Assembly: GCA_023451825.1 (NCBI GenBank)
Contig: JAEXYA010000067.1
Span: 98,473-162,472, forward strand
Length of the DNA: 64,000 nt
Direction of reading: 5' to 3'
Origin: Pseudomonadota bacterium
GTDB taxonomy: Bacteria > Pseudomonadota > Alphaproteobacteria > Rhizobiales > Xanthobacteraceae
Shown here: piece by piece, positions 34,660 to 43,545 of the stretch
How positions within the stretch are numbered: position 1 is the stretch's first letter
How the letters are laid out: every line of letters starts with the position of its first letter
Program-made: the position numbers and the translations under genes
The notes under the pieces: model-generated
Database searches by the model: none
Seen by the model: only the letters and a program-made list of their open reading frames with translations
What the model was told of the DNA's origin: nothing

Positions 34660-34663
34660 GGCC

Positions 34664-34996
34664 TTACCGCCGCGACGAGAATAGCCGCGAGATCAGCCAG
34701 ATCGGCACCACGATCACGGCACCGAGCAGGAAGTAGCGCCACAACCCGCTGATGGCGTCGAAGCCGAAGTCGTAAATCCATTCGAACAGGCGGCGAATGC
34801 TGTAGACAATGTTCCACGGATCGAAGCCGATGGCGGCGAGGACGACGCCGACCAGCACCGACAGCAGCACCAGCCGCCCCAACACTGCGAGCGGCGACCC
34901 GCCGAGGAAGCGCGACAGCCCGTCCTGCGCAGGCGGCAAGCCGCGGCCGGGCATCTCCCGTCCCGAAGCGTCGCGTGTCTCGTTTGGCTGCATCAT
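34664..34996 (-). CDS. Small membrane protein, DUF6460-like
   Basis: 110 residues, AGGAG four bases before the ATG pair. A polar N-terminus of about 30 precedes three hydrophobic stretches: LAVLGRLVLLSVLVGVVLAAIG (about 36-57), the amphipathic DIV/RRLFEWIYDFGFDAI part, and YFLLGAVIVVPIWLISRLF (about 88-106). This resembles the rhizobial DUF6460 proteins, assigned from memory of the family. Function unknown. It stands alone between two palindromes. Confidence 0.75.
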   Translation of the reverse strand: MMQPNETRDASGREMPGRGLPPAQDGLSRFLGGSPLAVLGRLVLLSVLVGVVLAAIGFDPWNIVYSIRRLFEWIYDFGFDAISGLWRYFLLGAVIVVPIWLISRLFSSRR

Positions 34997-35091
34997 GGTC
35001 TCCTGCGCGGTGGCGCGTTGATCTTAGTCGGTATGGGGGAGATGGGGAACAGGGGAGGGAGATCAAGGTGAGGGGAACGCCACCCCATACT

Positions 35092-35206
35092 CTCCCCCTC
35101 ATCCTGAGGAGCCGCGCAGCGGCGTCTCGAAGGATGGCCGCACACTCGGAGCGCCACCAGCTCATGGTTCGAGACGGCGCTTCGCGCCTCCTCACCATGA
35201 GGGACG
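35092..35206. repeat. Intergenic palindrome, family D (copy 2)
   Basis: Left CTCCCCCTCATCCTGAGGAGC, right CTCCTCACCATGAGGGACGG, with inner GGCGTCTCGAAGGATGG and CATGGTTCGAGACGGCG. Lies directly before the ligase stop. Confidence 0.88.
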
Positions 35207-35211
35207 GCGTG

Positions 35212-36864
35212 TCACGCCACCTCCACCTTCAACATCCGCTCCAGCGTCTCCAGCCGGTCGGCCTCGCGCGGCGGCTTGTCCCAGCGCAACCGGCTGATGC
35301 GTGGAAAGCGCATCGCGACGCCCGACTTGTGCCGCGGCGAGCGCGCCAGCCCCTCGAAGGCCACTTCCAGCACCAGCCCCTTGTCCGGCTCATGCGTCAC
35401 ATGCCGCACAGGCCCAAATTTCTCGGTCGTATTGCGACGAACGAAGCGATCGATCTGCAGCAGCTCTTCATCCGTAAATCCGAAATACGCCTTGCCGACC
35501 GGCACCAATCGATCGCCCTCGTCACCGTCAGTCCTCCACACACCAAAAGTGTAATCCGAATAAAACGACGAGCGCTTGCCGTGGCCGCGCTGCGCATACA
35601 TCAGCACGGCATCGATGATGTGCGGATCGCGTTTCCACTTCCACCACTGGCCCTTCGGCCGCCCCGGCACATAAGCGGAATCTCGACGCTTCAGCATGAC
35701 ACCTTCGACCGCTTCGGCATCCTCGCCCGCGCCCGCGCTGGCGGGATCGGCACGCGCAGCCGTGAGCGCGTCCCAATCGGCGAAGGCAATCTGCTCGGAC
35801 AGATCGATGCGATCATCATCGAGCTCAGCGATAAACGCTTCCAGCTTCTTGCGCCGCTGTTCGAATGGCAGCTCGCGCAGGTCATTCTCGCCATCGCTGA
35901 GCAGATCATAAGCCCGCAGATGAATCGGATAGTCCTTCATCAGTTTCGGCGTCACGCTCTTGCGGTTGAGCCGTTGCTGCAACACGTTGAACGACTGCAC
36001 GCGTTTGTCGCGCAGCACCAGCAGCTCGCCATCGATGGCGCCGGGCAGACGCAGCGATGGCACGAGGTCCGGAAAACTTGCGGTGATGTCTTCACCGGAT
36101 CGCGAATAGAGCCGCGTGACAAGTCTGCCGTCTTCACCGATGCCGGAATTGGCCTGGATGCGGATGCCGTCCCATTTCCATTCGGCGGTGAATTCATCCG
36201 CGTTGAGACCGGCGAGATCGCCATCCTCCACCGCATGGGCCAGCATCACCGGCCGGAACGGCGCGGGATCGAGATTGACCGGCTTCTCGGCACGGCCTTC
36301 GAGCCAGGCAAACAATTCGCCATAAGGCGGCGCAAGGCCGGGCCAGATCAATTCGACATCGTGGGGATCTTTCTCGCCGAGCATCGCCGCGGCCGTCTTG
36401 GCGAGCCGCGCGGAGATGCCGATGCGCAAGGCGCCGGTGACAAGCTTGAGCAGCGCCCAGCGCCCGGTCTCGTCGAGCTCATCGAGCCAGCGCGTGAGTT
36501 GCGCCGGGAGCTCGGACTTGCCGAGCGTACGCAGCGTGGTGACGACTTCGGTGAGCGTGGGCGGCGGCGGATTGTTATGCGCGACCTCCTCCGACTTCGG
36601 CCACATCAGCGCAACCGTCTCCGAGAGATCGCCGACATAATCATAAGAGAGTTCGAACAGCACCGGATCGGTGCGCGACGCGATAAGATCGCGAATCAGC
36701 CCCGCTTTCGCATGCTTGAACGACAGCGCCCCTGTCAGCGCCGCAAGCGCGTAGCCGCGATCGGGATCGGGCACCTCGCGAAAATAGCCGACCAGCAGCC
36801 GCAGCTTGTTGTTGCGGCCGGGCTCGTAAGCGAGGCGATCCAGCAATTCGGCAAAGCGATTCAT
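35212..36864 (-). CDS. ATP-dependent DNA ligase of the Lhr/Exo/Pde repair set
   Basis: 550 residues. The N-terminal DNA-binding domain (about 1-200) precedes the nucleotidyltransferase core: motif I AEWKWDGIRIQ with adenylated Lys230, motif IV-like ELLVLRDKRVQSFNVLQQR, VEGVMLKRRDSAYVPGRPKGQWWKWKRDP (motifs IV/V), then an OB domain ending with the basic SGVAMRFPRISRLRWDKPP. This is the bacterial ligase class annotated as cisplatin-damage-response ligase, which acts with a partner exonuclease, Lhr-core helicase and PdeM. The start ATG overlaps the stop of the exonuclease gene (ATGA). The other two members lie at 44898-48218. Confidence 0.9.
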   Translation of the reverse strand: MNRFAELLDRLAYEPGRNNKLRLLVGYFREVPDPDRGYALAALTGALSFKHAKAGLIRDLIASRTDPVLFELSYDYVGDLSETVALMWPKSEEVAHNNPPPPTLTEVVTTLRTLGKSELPAQLTRWLDELDETGRWALLKLVTGALRIGISARLAKTAAAMLGEKDPHDVELIWPGLAPPYGELFAWLEGRAEKPVNLDPAPFRPVMLAHAVEDGDLAGLNADEFTAEWKWDGIRIQANSGIGEDGRLVTRLYSRSGEDITASFPDLVPSLRLPGAIDGELLVLRDKRVQSFNVLQQRLNRKSVTPKLMKDYPIHLRAYDLLSDGENDLRELPFEQRRKKLEAFIAELDDDRIDLSEQIAFADWDALTAARADPASAGAGEDAEAVEGVMLKRRDSAYVPGRPKGQWWKWKRDPHIIDAVLMYAQRGHGKRSSFYSDYTFGVWRTDGDEGDRLVPVGKAYFGFTDEELLQIDRFVRRNTTEKFGPVRHVTHEPDKGLVLEVAFEGLARSPRHKSGVAMRFPRISRLRWDKPPREADRLETLERMLKVEVA

Positions 36865-37907
36865 GCCTCGGCACTCTCGCCGGCCGGAAGCGCCTCTTCT
36901 TCCTCCTCATCGCCATAGCCGACCAAAGCCAGCGGCCGTGCAACCAGACCCTTGCTCTGGCACCAATGCACCAGCGCATCCTCCTGCCCGTGCGTGACCC
37001 AGATCTCGCCGGCGCCCGTCGCGCCGATGGTGGCGCACAGCCCATCCCAATCCGCATGATCGGAAATGATCAGCGGCAGCTCGATGCCACGCTGCCTTGC
37101 GCGCGCCCGTACGCGCATCCAGCCGGAGGCGAAGGCTGTCACCGGATCGGGAAAGCGCCGCGTCCACAAATCGGATGTCGCCGACGGCGGCGCCAGCGTA
37201 ATCGTGCCCGCAAGCTCGGCCTTCTTTACACCCTTCACCGGACGCAGCTCGCCGAGATCGATGCCGCGCTCTTGATAATAGTAAGAGATCTTCTCCATCG
37301 CGCCATGCAGATAGATCGGCGCGTCATAGCCGGCTTCGCGGATGAGTTTGATCACCCGCTGCGCCTTGCCGAGCGAGTAAGCCCCGACCAGATGCGCCCG
37401 CTCAGGAAACAGCGCGACGGAGGCCAGCAACTTCCGCACTTCATCCGCAGCATCGCCATGGCGAAACACCGGCAGGCCGAATGTCGCTTCGGTGATGAAG
37501 ACATCGCAGGGCACGACTTCAAACGGCGTGCAGGTCGGATCATGCGCATCCTTGTAATCGCCGGACGCAACGATGCAGGTCCCCTTGCATGTCACCGCCA
37601 TTTGCGCAGAACCCAGCACATGCCCGGCCGGATGGCACGATACGGTGACATCGCCGAGCCTGATGCTTTCACCGTAGGAAATCTCCTGCGTGGCGCCTGC
37701 AAAATTCTCCCCATAGCGCAGCCGCATCATGTCGAGCGTTTCCCGCGTCGCCAGCACGGCGCCATGGCCGGGGCGCGCGTGATCGGAATGGCCGTGGGTG
37801 ATGACCGCACGATCGACGGGGCGGACCGGATCGATATGGAATCCACCGGGTCTGCAGACGAGGCCGGCGGATTCGGGGATCAGGATGTCTTGCGGGCGCA
37901 TGTTCAT
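36861..37907 (-). CDS. Ligase-associated DNA exonuclease (metallo-beta-lactamase/beta-CASP fold)
   Basis: 348 residues from the ATG at 37907; an in-frame ATG two codons later (37901) is equally possible as both lack a strong SD. The metal site is THGHSDHARPGHG at about 38-50, and further ligands sit in CHPAGHVLGSAQM and VASGDYKD. A later ISDHADW motif gives the last His/Asp. Known relatives are manganese-dependent DNA nucleases encoded beside the ligase. The C-terminus is a short acidic tail (GDEEEEEAL). Operon: exo then ligase with a four-base overlap; the divergent methyltransferase begins 66 bases away. Confidence 0.9.
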   Translation of the reverse strand: MNMRPQDILIPESAGLVCRPGGFHIDPVRPVDRAVITHGHSDHARPGHGAVLATRETLDMMRLRYGENFAGATQEISYGESIRLGDVTVSCHPAGHVLGSAQMAVTCKGTCIVASGDYKDAHDPTCTPFEVVPCDVFITEATFGLPVFRHGDAADEVRKLLASVALFPERAHLVGAYSLGKAQRVIKLIREAGYDAPIYLHGAMEKISYYYQERGIDLGELRPVKGVKKAELAGTITLAPPSATSDLWTRRFPDPVTAFASGWMRVRARARQRGIELPLIISDHADWDGLCATIGATGAGEIWVTHGQEDALVHWCQSKGLVARPLALVGYGDEEEEEALPAGESAEA

Positions 37908-37973
37908 GATATAGGCCCGCTCGGGGCCAGTTGAAGTCATCGAGCGAACGCCCCTCGCTTGGCACGGTTCCCT

Positions 37974-38897
37974 ATGGCGCATCTGTTCATGTCATCCGGC
38001 GAAATGATCGCCGACCGTCGTTTCGATTATGGACGTGATCTGGAACTCCGGGGGGATCTCGCGGGGGCTGCCGACCTGTTCATGCAGGCGATCGAGCTGG
38101 CGCCGGATTTTGCTTCGGCCTGGTTCGCGCTCGGCGATGTGCGCGAGCGGCAAGGTGACAAAACCGGTGCAATAGACGCTTTTAAGCGCGCAAAAGCGGC
38201 AGATAGTGCCGATTTTCTTGGGGCAGACTTGCGGCTGCTGCGGCTGACCGGCGGCGATCTTGCGGCAATGTCGCGGCACTACGTGACAAAGCTTTATGAC
38301 CAATACGCCCCGAAATTCGAGAACTCCCTCGTCGGCGAACTCGGCTATCGCGGCCCGTCGCTGCTGTTCGATGCGGTGTCAGCCACCTGCAAAGCGAATG
38401 CACGTCCGACGGGTTTTCATCGCCTCATCGATCTCGGCTGCGGCACCGGCCTGGGCGCGCAAGCTTTCAAGGACTGCGTCGACCAATTCGTCGGCATCGA
38501 TCTCTCCGCCGAGATGATCAAGCGCGCGCGGGCGACCGGGCTTTACACGATGCTGGAAACTGCCGATGCCGTCGAAGGATTGCGGCAGCAGCCGGATGCC
38601 GGCGCCGATCTCGTTCTCGCGGCCGATATGATGATCTACATCCACGACCTCGCGCCGCTGTTTGGCGAAGCTGCTCGCGTGTTGAAGCGCGGCGGACTGA
38701 TCGCCTTCACGGCAGAGACCCATGCTGGCGACGGCGTCGTGCTCGGCGCGGGCCTGCGCTTTGCGCAAAGCGAGGCGCATCTGCGCAAACTGCTCGCACA
38801 ATCGGGCTTCGTTCTTGCTCACATCGACAACGCCTCGATCCGCACCGAGCGCGACGTGCCCGTGCCAAGCCTTGTGATCGTGGCGACGAAGATCTGA
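37974..38897 (+). CDS. TPR-containing class I SAM-dependent methyltransferase
   Basis: 307 residues from the ATG at 37974 (upstream TTG at 37959 is less likely; no strong SD for either). Residues about 15-80 form two TPR-like helices pairs (DLELRGDLAGAADLFMQAIELAPDFASAWFALGDVRERQGDKTGAIDAFKRA). The methyltransferase core has motif I LIDLGCGTGLGAQAFK at about 148, VGIDLSAEMIKRARATGLY, and VLAADMMIYIHDLAPLFGEAARVLKRGGLIAFT. Substrate unknown. It converges on the double-barrel porin gene across a shared terminator. Confidence 0.88.
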   Translation: MAHLFMSSGEMIADRRFDYGRDLELRGDLAGAADLFMQAIELAPDFASAWFALGDVRERQGDKTGAIDAFKRAKAADSADFLGADLRLLRLTGGDLAAMSRHYVTKLYDQYAPKFENSLVGELGYRGPSLLFDAVSATCKANARPTGFHRLIDLGCGTGLGAQAFKDCVDQFVGIDLSAEMIKRARATGLYTMLETADAVEGLRQQPDAGADLVLAADMMIYIHDLAPLFGEAARVLKRGGLIAFTAETHAGDGVVLGAGLRFAQSEAHLRKLLAQSGFVLAHIDNASIRTERDVPVPSLVIVATKI

Positions 38898-38918
38898 TCC
38901 GACAATCGCGCAAACAAA

Positions 38919-38942
38919 AGCCCCGGCCTATTGGCCGGGGCT
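38919..38942. terminator. Bidirectional terminator between methyltransferase and outer-membrane barrel genes
   Basis: AGCCCCGGCC (38919-38928), four-base loop, GGCCGGGGCT (38933-38942), flanked by CAAACAAA on the left and TTTG on the right. It serves the converging genes and is nearly identical to the hairpin at 40481-40504. Confidence 0.88.
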
Positions 38943-38967
38943 TTGCTACTCACGCATGTGATCGCGA

Positions 38968-40362
38968 TCAGTACTTCGCGATCACCGGTGCATTGAAGTG
39001 ATAGTTCACGCCGGTGCGGAAGATGTGCTGCTTGACATTGCTGGTGAGCGTCGCGGCCGCACCATTGCTTGCGACCAGCGCGTCGGAAGCCGAGCCGAGA
39101 TCGACATAAAGATATTCGCTCTTGCTGGTCCAATTGGGCCCGAACATGCCGAAGAACTTGAACGGCCGCTCGATGCCGCCGCCGACCGTCCAGCCGCTCC
39201 GGCTGCCGGAGAGCGTGGTATCGACGACAGCGCCGTTGTCGACAGCGGTGAAGCGCGTCTTCACGCCGCCATAGGCGTAGCCGGCGGTGCCGTAGAGCAA
39301 GGTCGAGCCGAGCGAATAACCGAGGCGGCCACGCACGGTGCCGAGCCAGGGCAGCTTGGAATCAAAGATCCCGTTCTGAGCGATGGTGCAGCCGGCAATG
39401 CAGGCGTCATCGTCTTTCTGCAGGGAGCCCTGAATATCGGCTTCGATGCCGGCCACCCAATTGGCAGCCTGCCAGTTATAGCCGATCTGGCCACCGCCGA
39501 TGAAACCGTCCGGCGAGAGATTGAAGAACTCGGCAGCATTGCCGTTGGCCAGCGAACTGCGATTGCGCGACGAGGCGCCGCCCGCATTGCCGCCGAGATA
39601 GAGGCCGGCCCAGTTTGCCGGCGCCGGTGTCACATAGGCGCCGTTGCCGCCGATGCGGTAGTTGAGGCCGACGCGATAGATACGCTCACGGATTTCGGTA
39701 TTGAGGGTTTGGGCGCCGGCCTGGAACACATCGCTCTTGTTGCCGAGATTGACATACAGCGCTTCGATCTTGGCGCTCCAGTTGCCGCCGAGCGCAGCTT
39801 CTACGCCGCCGCCATAGGTCCAGCCGTGATGGAGACGATTGCCGAAATCGGTGACGCCGATCCCCGCTTGGTTGAGCGTCGTCCTGACGCTGCCATAGGC
39901 ATAGCCGGCGGTGGCATAGCTGAAGATCGGACCGTCGGAGCGACCGATGCGGCCACGAACGGTGCCGAACCAATCGAGCCGCTGATCATAAGCAGTGGCC
40001 TGGCCGAGACCGAGATTGGTGAAATCATCGCGCATCGCCGCGCCCTGGATGTCGGCCTCGATGCCCAGCACCAGAGGTCCGAACATGGAGCCGGTCTGCC
40101 AGTTGTAACCGATGTGGCCGCCACCGATGGCGCCTTGTGGCGCGAGATGCGTGGTGTTGAACGATGTCGCACCAACGCCCACCAATTCGGTCTTGTTACG
40201 GCCGAGCCCGACGCCGGCATTGGCGCCGATATAGAAGCCGGTCCAGTCATAGACCGAAGCGATGGGAGCCTTGAGATAGGGAGCTTTCGCCACCATGTCG
40301 GCAGCCTGCGCTGCGATGGTCGTGCTGAGCAGCGCTGCAGTCGTGACGCCAAGATACTTCAA
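38968..40362 (-). CDS. Outer-membrane protein with two tandem Omp25/31-like barrel domains
   Basis: 464 residues from a TTG at 40362, chosen because it gives the signal peptide LKYLGVTTAALLSTTIAAQAA and has GGGGGC at SD distance; no ATG fits, and the frame further upstream has no signal sequence. After cleavage come VAKAPYLKAPIASVYDWTGFYIGANAGVGLGRNKTE and, near the middle, APANWAGLYLGGNAGGASSRNRS: two copies of the same barrel motif, each about 200 residues. Each copy has GGHIGYNW/GGQIGYNW, GTVRGRIGRS/GTVRGRLGYS and a YATAGYAYG/YGTAGYAYGG strand. It ends in APVIAKY, an aromatic outer-membrane insertion signal. A tandem paralogue lies upstream. Confidence 0.88.
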   Translation of the reverse strand: MKYLGVTTAALLSTTIAAQAADMVAKAPYLKAPIASVYDWTGFYIGANAGVGLGRNKTELVGVGATSFNTTHLAPQGAIGGGHIGYNWQTGSMFGPLVLGIEADIQGAAMRDDFTNLGLGQATAYDQRLDWFGTVRGRIGRSDGPIFSYATAGYAYGSVRTTLNQAGIGVTDFGNRLHHGWTYGGGVEAALGGNWSAKIEALYVNLGNKSDVFQAGAQTLNTEIRERIYRVGLNYRIGGNGAYVTPAPANWAGLYLGGNAGGASSRNRSSLANGNAAEFFNLSPDGFIGGGQIGYNWQAANWVAGIEADIQGSLQKDDDACIAGCTIAQNGIFDSKLPWLGTVRGRLGYSLGSTLLYGTAGYAYGGVKTRFTAVDNGAVVDTTLSGSRSGWTVGGGIERPFKFFGMFGPNWTSKSEYLYVDLGSASDALVASNGAAATLTSNVKQHIFRTGVNYHFNAPVIAKY

Positions 40363-40476
40363 GCTAGCCCCCGGACTCGAATTGATAGGCGTAGTTATAG
40401 CTGCTGGTGATGAAAGCGCTGTAGCATTGCGGGTAAAACCACGACGATACCGGTGCGGTGAAACGTCCCACCAAAC

Positions 40477-40506
40477 AAAAAACCCCGGCCTTTCGGCCGG
40501 GGTTTT
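40477..40506 (-). terminator. Terminator after the upstream double-barrel gene
   Basis: AACCCCGGCC (40481-40490), loop TTTC, GGCCGGGGTT (40495-40504); on the minus strand followed by TTTTTTG. The core and its distance to the stop codon (about 29 bases) match the hairpin at 38919, pointing to duplication of gene plus terminator. Confidence 0.9.
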
Positions 40507-40532
40507 GCTGTTTGACGCTTTTGTTATCGTGA

Positions 40533-41903
40533 TCAGTACTTCGCAACGACCGGAGTGTTGAAGTGATAGTTCAGGCCGGTGCGGAAGATGTGTTCGGTGA
40601 CCGAGGTGCTGGTGACGTTGCCACCCGGCAGAACGTCGGTCTTGCGACCGAGATCGACATAGAGATATTCGGTCTTGCTGGTCCAGTTCGGTCCGAACAG
40701 GCCGAGCAGCTTGAACGGGGTCTCGATGCCTGCACCGGCGGTCCAGCCGCCCTGGGTGTTCGAGAAGCTCACGGTCGCGCCGGTTCCGAGGTCGGTGAGA
40801 GCAGTCTTCACGCCACCGTAAGCGTAACCGCCGGTGGCGTAGAACAGGGTCGAGCCGACCGAGTAACCGAGACGGCCGCGAACGGTGCCGAACCAAGGCA
40901 GCTTGTGATCGTATGCAACGGTGCCGAGAGCAACGACCGTCTTCTGGTCGCGCTGGCTGGACGCCTGGATATCGGCTTCGAGACCATAGACCCAGTTAGC
41001 GGCCTGCCAGTTGTAGCCGATCTGACCACCACCGTTGACGCCGTCCGGATTCAGGCTGAACTGCTCGCCTGCACCACCGGCCGCACCGAGATAGGTGCGA
41101 TCACGACCGGTGCCGGAGCCGACGTTGCCGCCGAGATACCAGCCGGTCCAGTTGGCAGCGGCGACCGGGGTATAGGTGCTGTTGCCGCCGATGCGATAGT
41201 TCAGACCGACGCGGAACAGGTTATCACGCAGTTCGGTGTTGGCGACCTGGCCGGTGGCGCCGACGGCTTCGCCGTAGCGGTTGCCGAGGTTCAGGTAGAG
41301 ATATTCGATCTTGCCGGTCCAGTTGCCGCCCAGCGAAGCTTCGACGCCGCTGCCGATGGTCCAACCGGTCGCGGTGCGATCCTGGGAGAAGGTGCCGACG
41401 CCGGCTTCGGTGATCGTGCTCTTGACGTTGGCGTAAGCGAAACCGCCGGTGAAATAGCTGAGGACCGGACCGGTCGCGAGACCGACGCGACCGCGCACGG
41501 TGCCGAACCAATCGAGGCTGTTGCTGTACTGAACGGCGTTCAGAACCGGACCCGGGCCGGCGACATTGGCGCCACCACCGGTCAGGCCGCTGCCCTGGAA
41601 GTCGGCTTCAAGGCCGTAAACGATCGGGCCGAGCAGCGAATCGGTCTGCCAGTTCCAGCCGATCTGCGCGCCACCGAAAGCGCCCTGCGGCGAACGGTAG
41701 ATCGAGTCGTTGTTTGTGTAGTCGTGGACGATACGGTCGCGGCCGATGCCGACGCCGGCGTTCACGCCGAAATAGAAGCCGGACCAGTTGTAAACAGCGA
41801 CAACCGGAGCCTTGTAATACGGGGCCTTCACGGCGAGGTCAGCGGCCTGCGCGGTGACGGCGGTTCCGATCAGCGCGGCGCTGGCGAGAAGAATACGTTT
41901 CAT
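40533..41903 (-). CDS. Outer-membrane protein with two tandem Omp25/31-like barrel domains
   Basis: 456 residues from the ATG at 41903 (GGGG eight bases upstream). Signal peptide MKRILLASAALIGTAVTAQAA. First domain starts VYNWSGFYFGVNAGVGIGRDR; second starts ANWTGWYLGGNVGSGTGRDR, just past the middle. Each half has IGWNWQ/IGYNWQ, GTVRGRVGLA/GTVRGRLGYS, and KIEYLYLNLG/KTEYLYVDLG strands. It ends in TPVVAKY with a terminal aromatic residue. The pair with the next gene looks like a recent tandem duplication. Function: abundant outer-membrane structural or porin-like protein, inferred from the family; whether one 16-strand or two 8-strand barrels form is unknown. Confidence 0.9.
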   Translation of the reverse strand: MKRILLASAALIGTAVTAQAADLAVKAPYYKAPVVAVYNWSGFYFGVNAGVGIGRDRIVHDYTNNDSIYRSPQGAFGGAQIGWNWQTDSLLGPIVYGLEADFQGSGLTGGGANVAGPGPVLNAVQYSNSLDWFGTVRGRVGLATGPVLSYFTGGFAYANVKSTITEAGVGTFSQDRTATGWTIGSGVEASLGGNWTGKIEYLYLNLGNRYGEAVGATGQVANTELRDNLFRVGLNYRIGGNSTYTPVAAANWTGWYLGGNVGSGTGRDRTYLGAAGGAGEQFSLNPDGVNGGGQIGYNWQAANWVYGLEADIQASSQRDQKTVVALGTVAYDHKLPWFGTVRGRLGYSVGSTLFYATGGYAYGGVKTALTDLGTGATVSFSNTQGGWTAGAGIETPFKLLGLFGPNWTSKTEYLYVDLGRKTDVLPGGNVTSTSVTEHIFRTGLNYHFNTPVVAKY

Positions 41904-42229
41904 GGTGGACCCCATTTGAATTGTTCTCGGAAGATACGGGAGTCGGGTCCATCTGGCTGTATCCGGGCAGCCACACCTGACCAGATTGCAGCAGGTGGCC
42001 TGTGGCGCAAAAAGCGCGGTTAAATAAGTGTTTAGTGACGGTTAGGCGACATTGCGCGATACGGCATTCGCCCCAGACCACACCGCACCCGTGACGATGC
42101 CGCAACTGTGAAGGGATTGCCAAGCGCTCCCCGCCCGCACAGGATGCATTCCGGCCAGCAGACCGCGCTCAACGCGGCGATGGCTCAAGAACGCCCGCAA
42201 GAGGCGGGCATCAGGGGAGAAACTGCGAA
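41904..42229. other. Divergent intergenic region between porin and substrate-binding-protein genes
   Basis: 326 bases with no convincing gene. It must hold promoters for both directions, but none matches well enough to place. A small hairpin GCCCGC/GCGGGC (42193-42209) sits just before the SD GGGGAG (42213-42218) of the next gene and could limit its translation. Confidence 0.5.
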
Positions 42230-43450
42230 ATGTCTTCACGCCACTATACCGTCCTCACGCTCGCGGCCGGTGCCGCGATGCTTACGGCTGCGGCCACCGC
42301 GGCCCTCGGGGCGGACAAGAAATACGATCCGGGCGCCAGCGATACGGAAATCAAGCTCGGACAGACCATCCCCCATAGCGGCGCAGGCTCGCTTTATGGC
42401 GTTATCGGCCGCACCCAGGCCGCTTATTTCCAGATGCTGAACGAAAAGGGCGGCATCAACGGCCGCAAGATCAACTTCCAGTCGCTGGATGACTCCTACA
42501 GTGCCCCCAAGGCTGTGGAGGCCACGCGCCGCCTGGTCGAACAGGATGAGGTGCTGGCGCTGTTCGGCTCGCTCGGCACGGCACCCCAGTCAGCCGTGCA
42601 AAAATATCTCAACACCAAGAAAGTGCCGCAGCTGCTGCTGAACACCGGTGCGTCACGCTGGAACAACCCGAAAGAGTTCAAGTGGACCACGCCGGGCCTG
42701 CCGATCTATTCGACCGAAGGCCGCATCATCGCGCGCTACCTGACCCAGACCAAGCCTGACGCAAAGGTCGCGATCCTTTACCAGAACGATGAGTTCGGGA
42801 AGGATTTCATGAATTCGTTCAAGGAGATCCTGGCCGAGGCCGGTGGCAAGGCGAAGGTGGTGGCGGAAGCCTCCTATGACCTCACCGACCCGACCATCGA
42901 CAGCCAGTTGATCAACCTGTCGAAGTCGGGCGCAGACACCTTCTTCAACATCTCCACCGGCAAGGCGACCTCGCAATCGATCCGCAAGGTGGCGGAGCTC
43001 GGCTGGAAGCCGCTGCACCTCTTGGTGTCCACCTCCAGCGGCCGCTCGATCCTCAATGCCGCCGGCGCCGACAACGCCAAGGGCATCGTGGCGATGAGCT
43101 ATACCAAGGAGGTCGGCAGCGAGAAATGGAAGGATGACGCCGATGTCATCGCCTTCCAAGAGCTGCGCAAGAAGTACCTGCCCAATGTCGATCCCGACAA
43201 CACCATCGCCTTCCAGGGTTATTCCCAGGCGGTGACCATGGCGGAAATCCTGCGCCGCTGCGGCGATGAGCTGACGCGCGAGAATGTGCTGAAACACGCC
43301 ACCAATCTGGACGGCTATCGTGCGCCGGTGTTCCTGCCGGGCATCACCTACGGTTTCACGCCGACGGACTACACCACCATCAAGGCGCTCTATGTGGGCA
43401 CCTTCAACGGCAATGACTGGGATCTCTCGGACAAGCCGGTGAGCCAGTAA
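42230..43450 (+). CDS. ABC transporter substrate-binding protein (Leu/Ile/Val-type), paralogue 1
   Basis: 406 residues. Signal peptide about 1-26 (MTAAATAALG). The mature chain KKYDPGASDTEIKLGQTIPHSGAGSLYGVIGRTQAAYFQMLNEKGGINGRKINF is typical of type I periplasmic binding proteins of the Liv class. Later blocks include LFGSLGTAPQSAVQKYLN and ILYQNDEFGKDFMNSFKEIL. GGGGAG lies 11 bases before the ATG. It is followed after 95 bases by a close paralogue, and no permease or ATPase gene is adjacent, so both must use a distant transporter or act as sensors. Confidence 0.92.
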   Translation: MSSRHYTVLTLAAGAAMLTAAATAALGADKKYDPGASDTEIKLGQTIPHSGAGSLYGVIGRTQAAYFQMLNEKGGINGRKINFQSLDDSYSAPKAVEATRRLVEQDEVLALFGSLGTAPQSAVQKYLNTKKVPQLLLNTGASRWNNPKEFKWTTPGLPIYSTEGRIIARYLTQTKPDAKVAILYQNDEFGKDFMNSFKEILAEAGGKAKVVAEASYDLTDPTIDSQLINLSKSGADTFFNISTGKATSQSIRKVAELGWKPLHLLVSTSSGRSILNAAGADNAKGIVAMSYTKEVGSEKWKDDADVIAFQELRKKYLPNVDPDNTIAFQGYSQAVTMAEILRRCGDELTRENVLKHATNLDGYRAPVFLPGITYGFTPTDYTTIKALYVGTFNGNDWDLSDKPVSQ

Positions 43451-43465
43451 GCGCCTTAAAAACTC

Positions 43466-43489
43466 CTCCCCGGCGGCGACGCCGGGGAG
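43466..43489 (+). other. Hairpin with GNRA-type tetraloop between the two substrate-binding-protein genes
   Basis: A perfect ten-base stem CTCCCCGGCG/CGCCGGGGAG closed by GCGA, 15 bases after the stop of the first gene. No T run follows, so an mRNA-stabilising or processing element between two cistrons is more likely than a terminator. Confidence 0.6.
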
Positions 43490-43545
43490 CGGACGACACA
43501 ATCGGACTCACAAAGAGCCGAACCAATAATTTCAGGGAGAACGTC

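Noticed and set aside
40363..40896. N-terminal extension of the downstream double-barrel porin in the same open frame
   Set aside because: It overlaps the 3' end and terminator of the upstream porin gene in another frame; the signal peptide and SD support the TTG at 40362.
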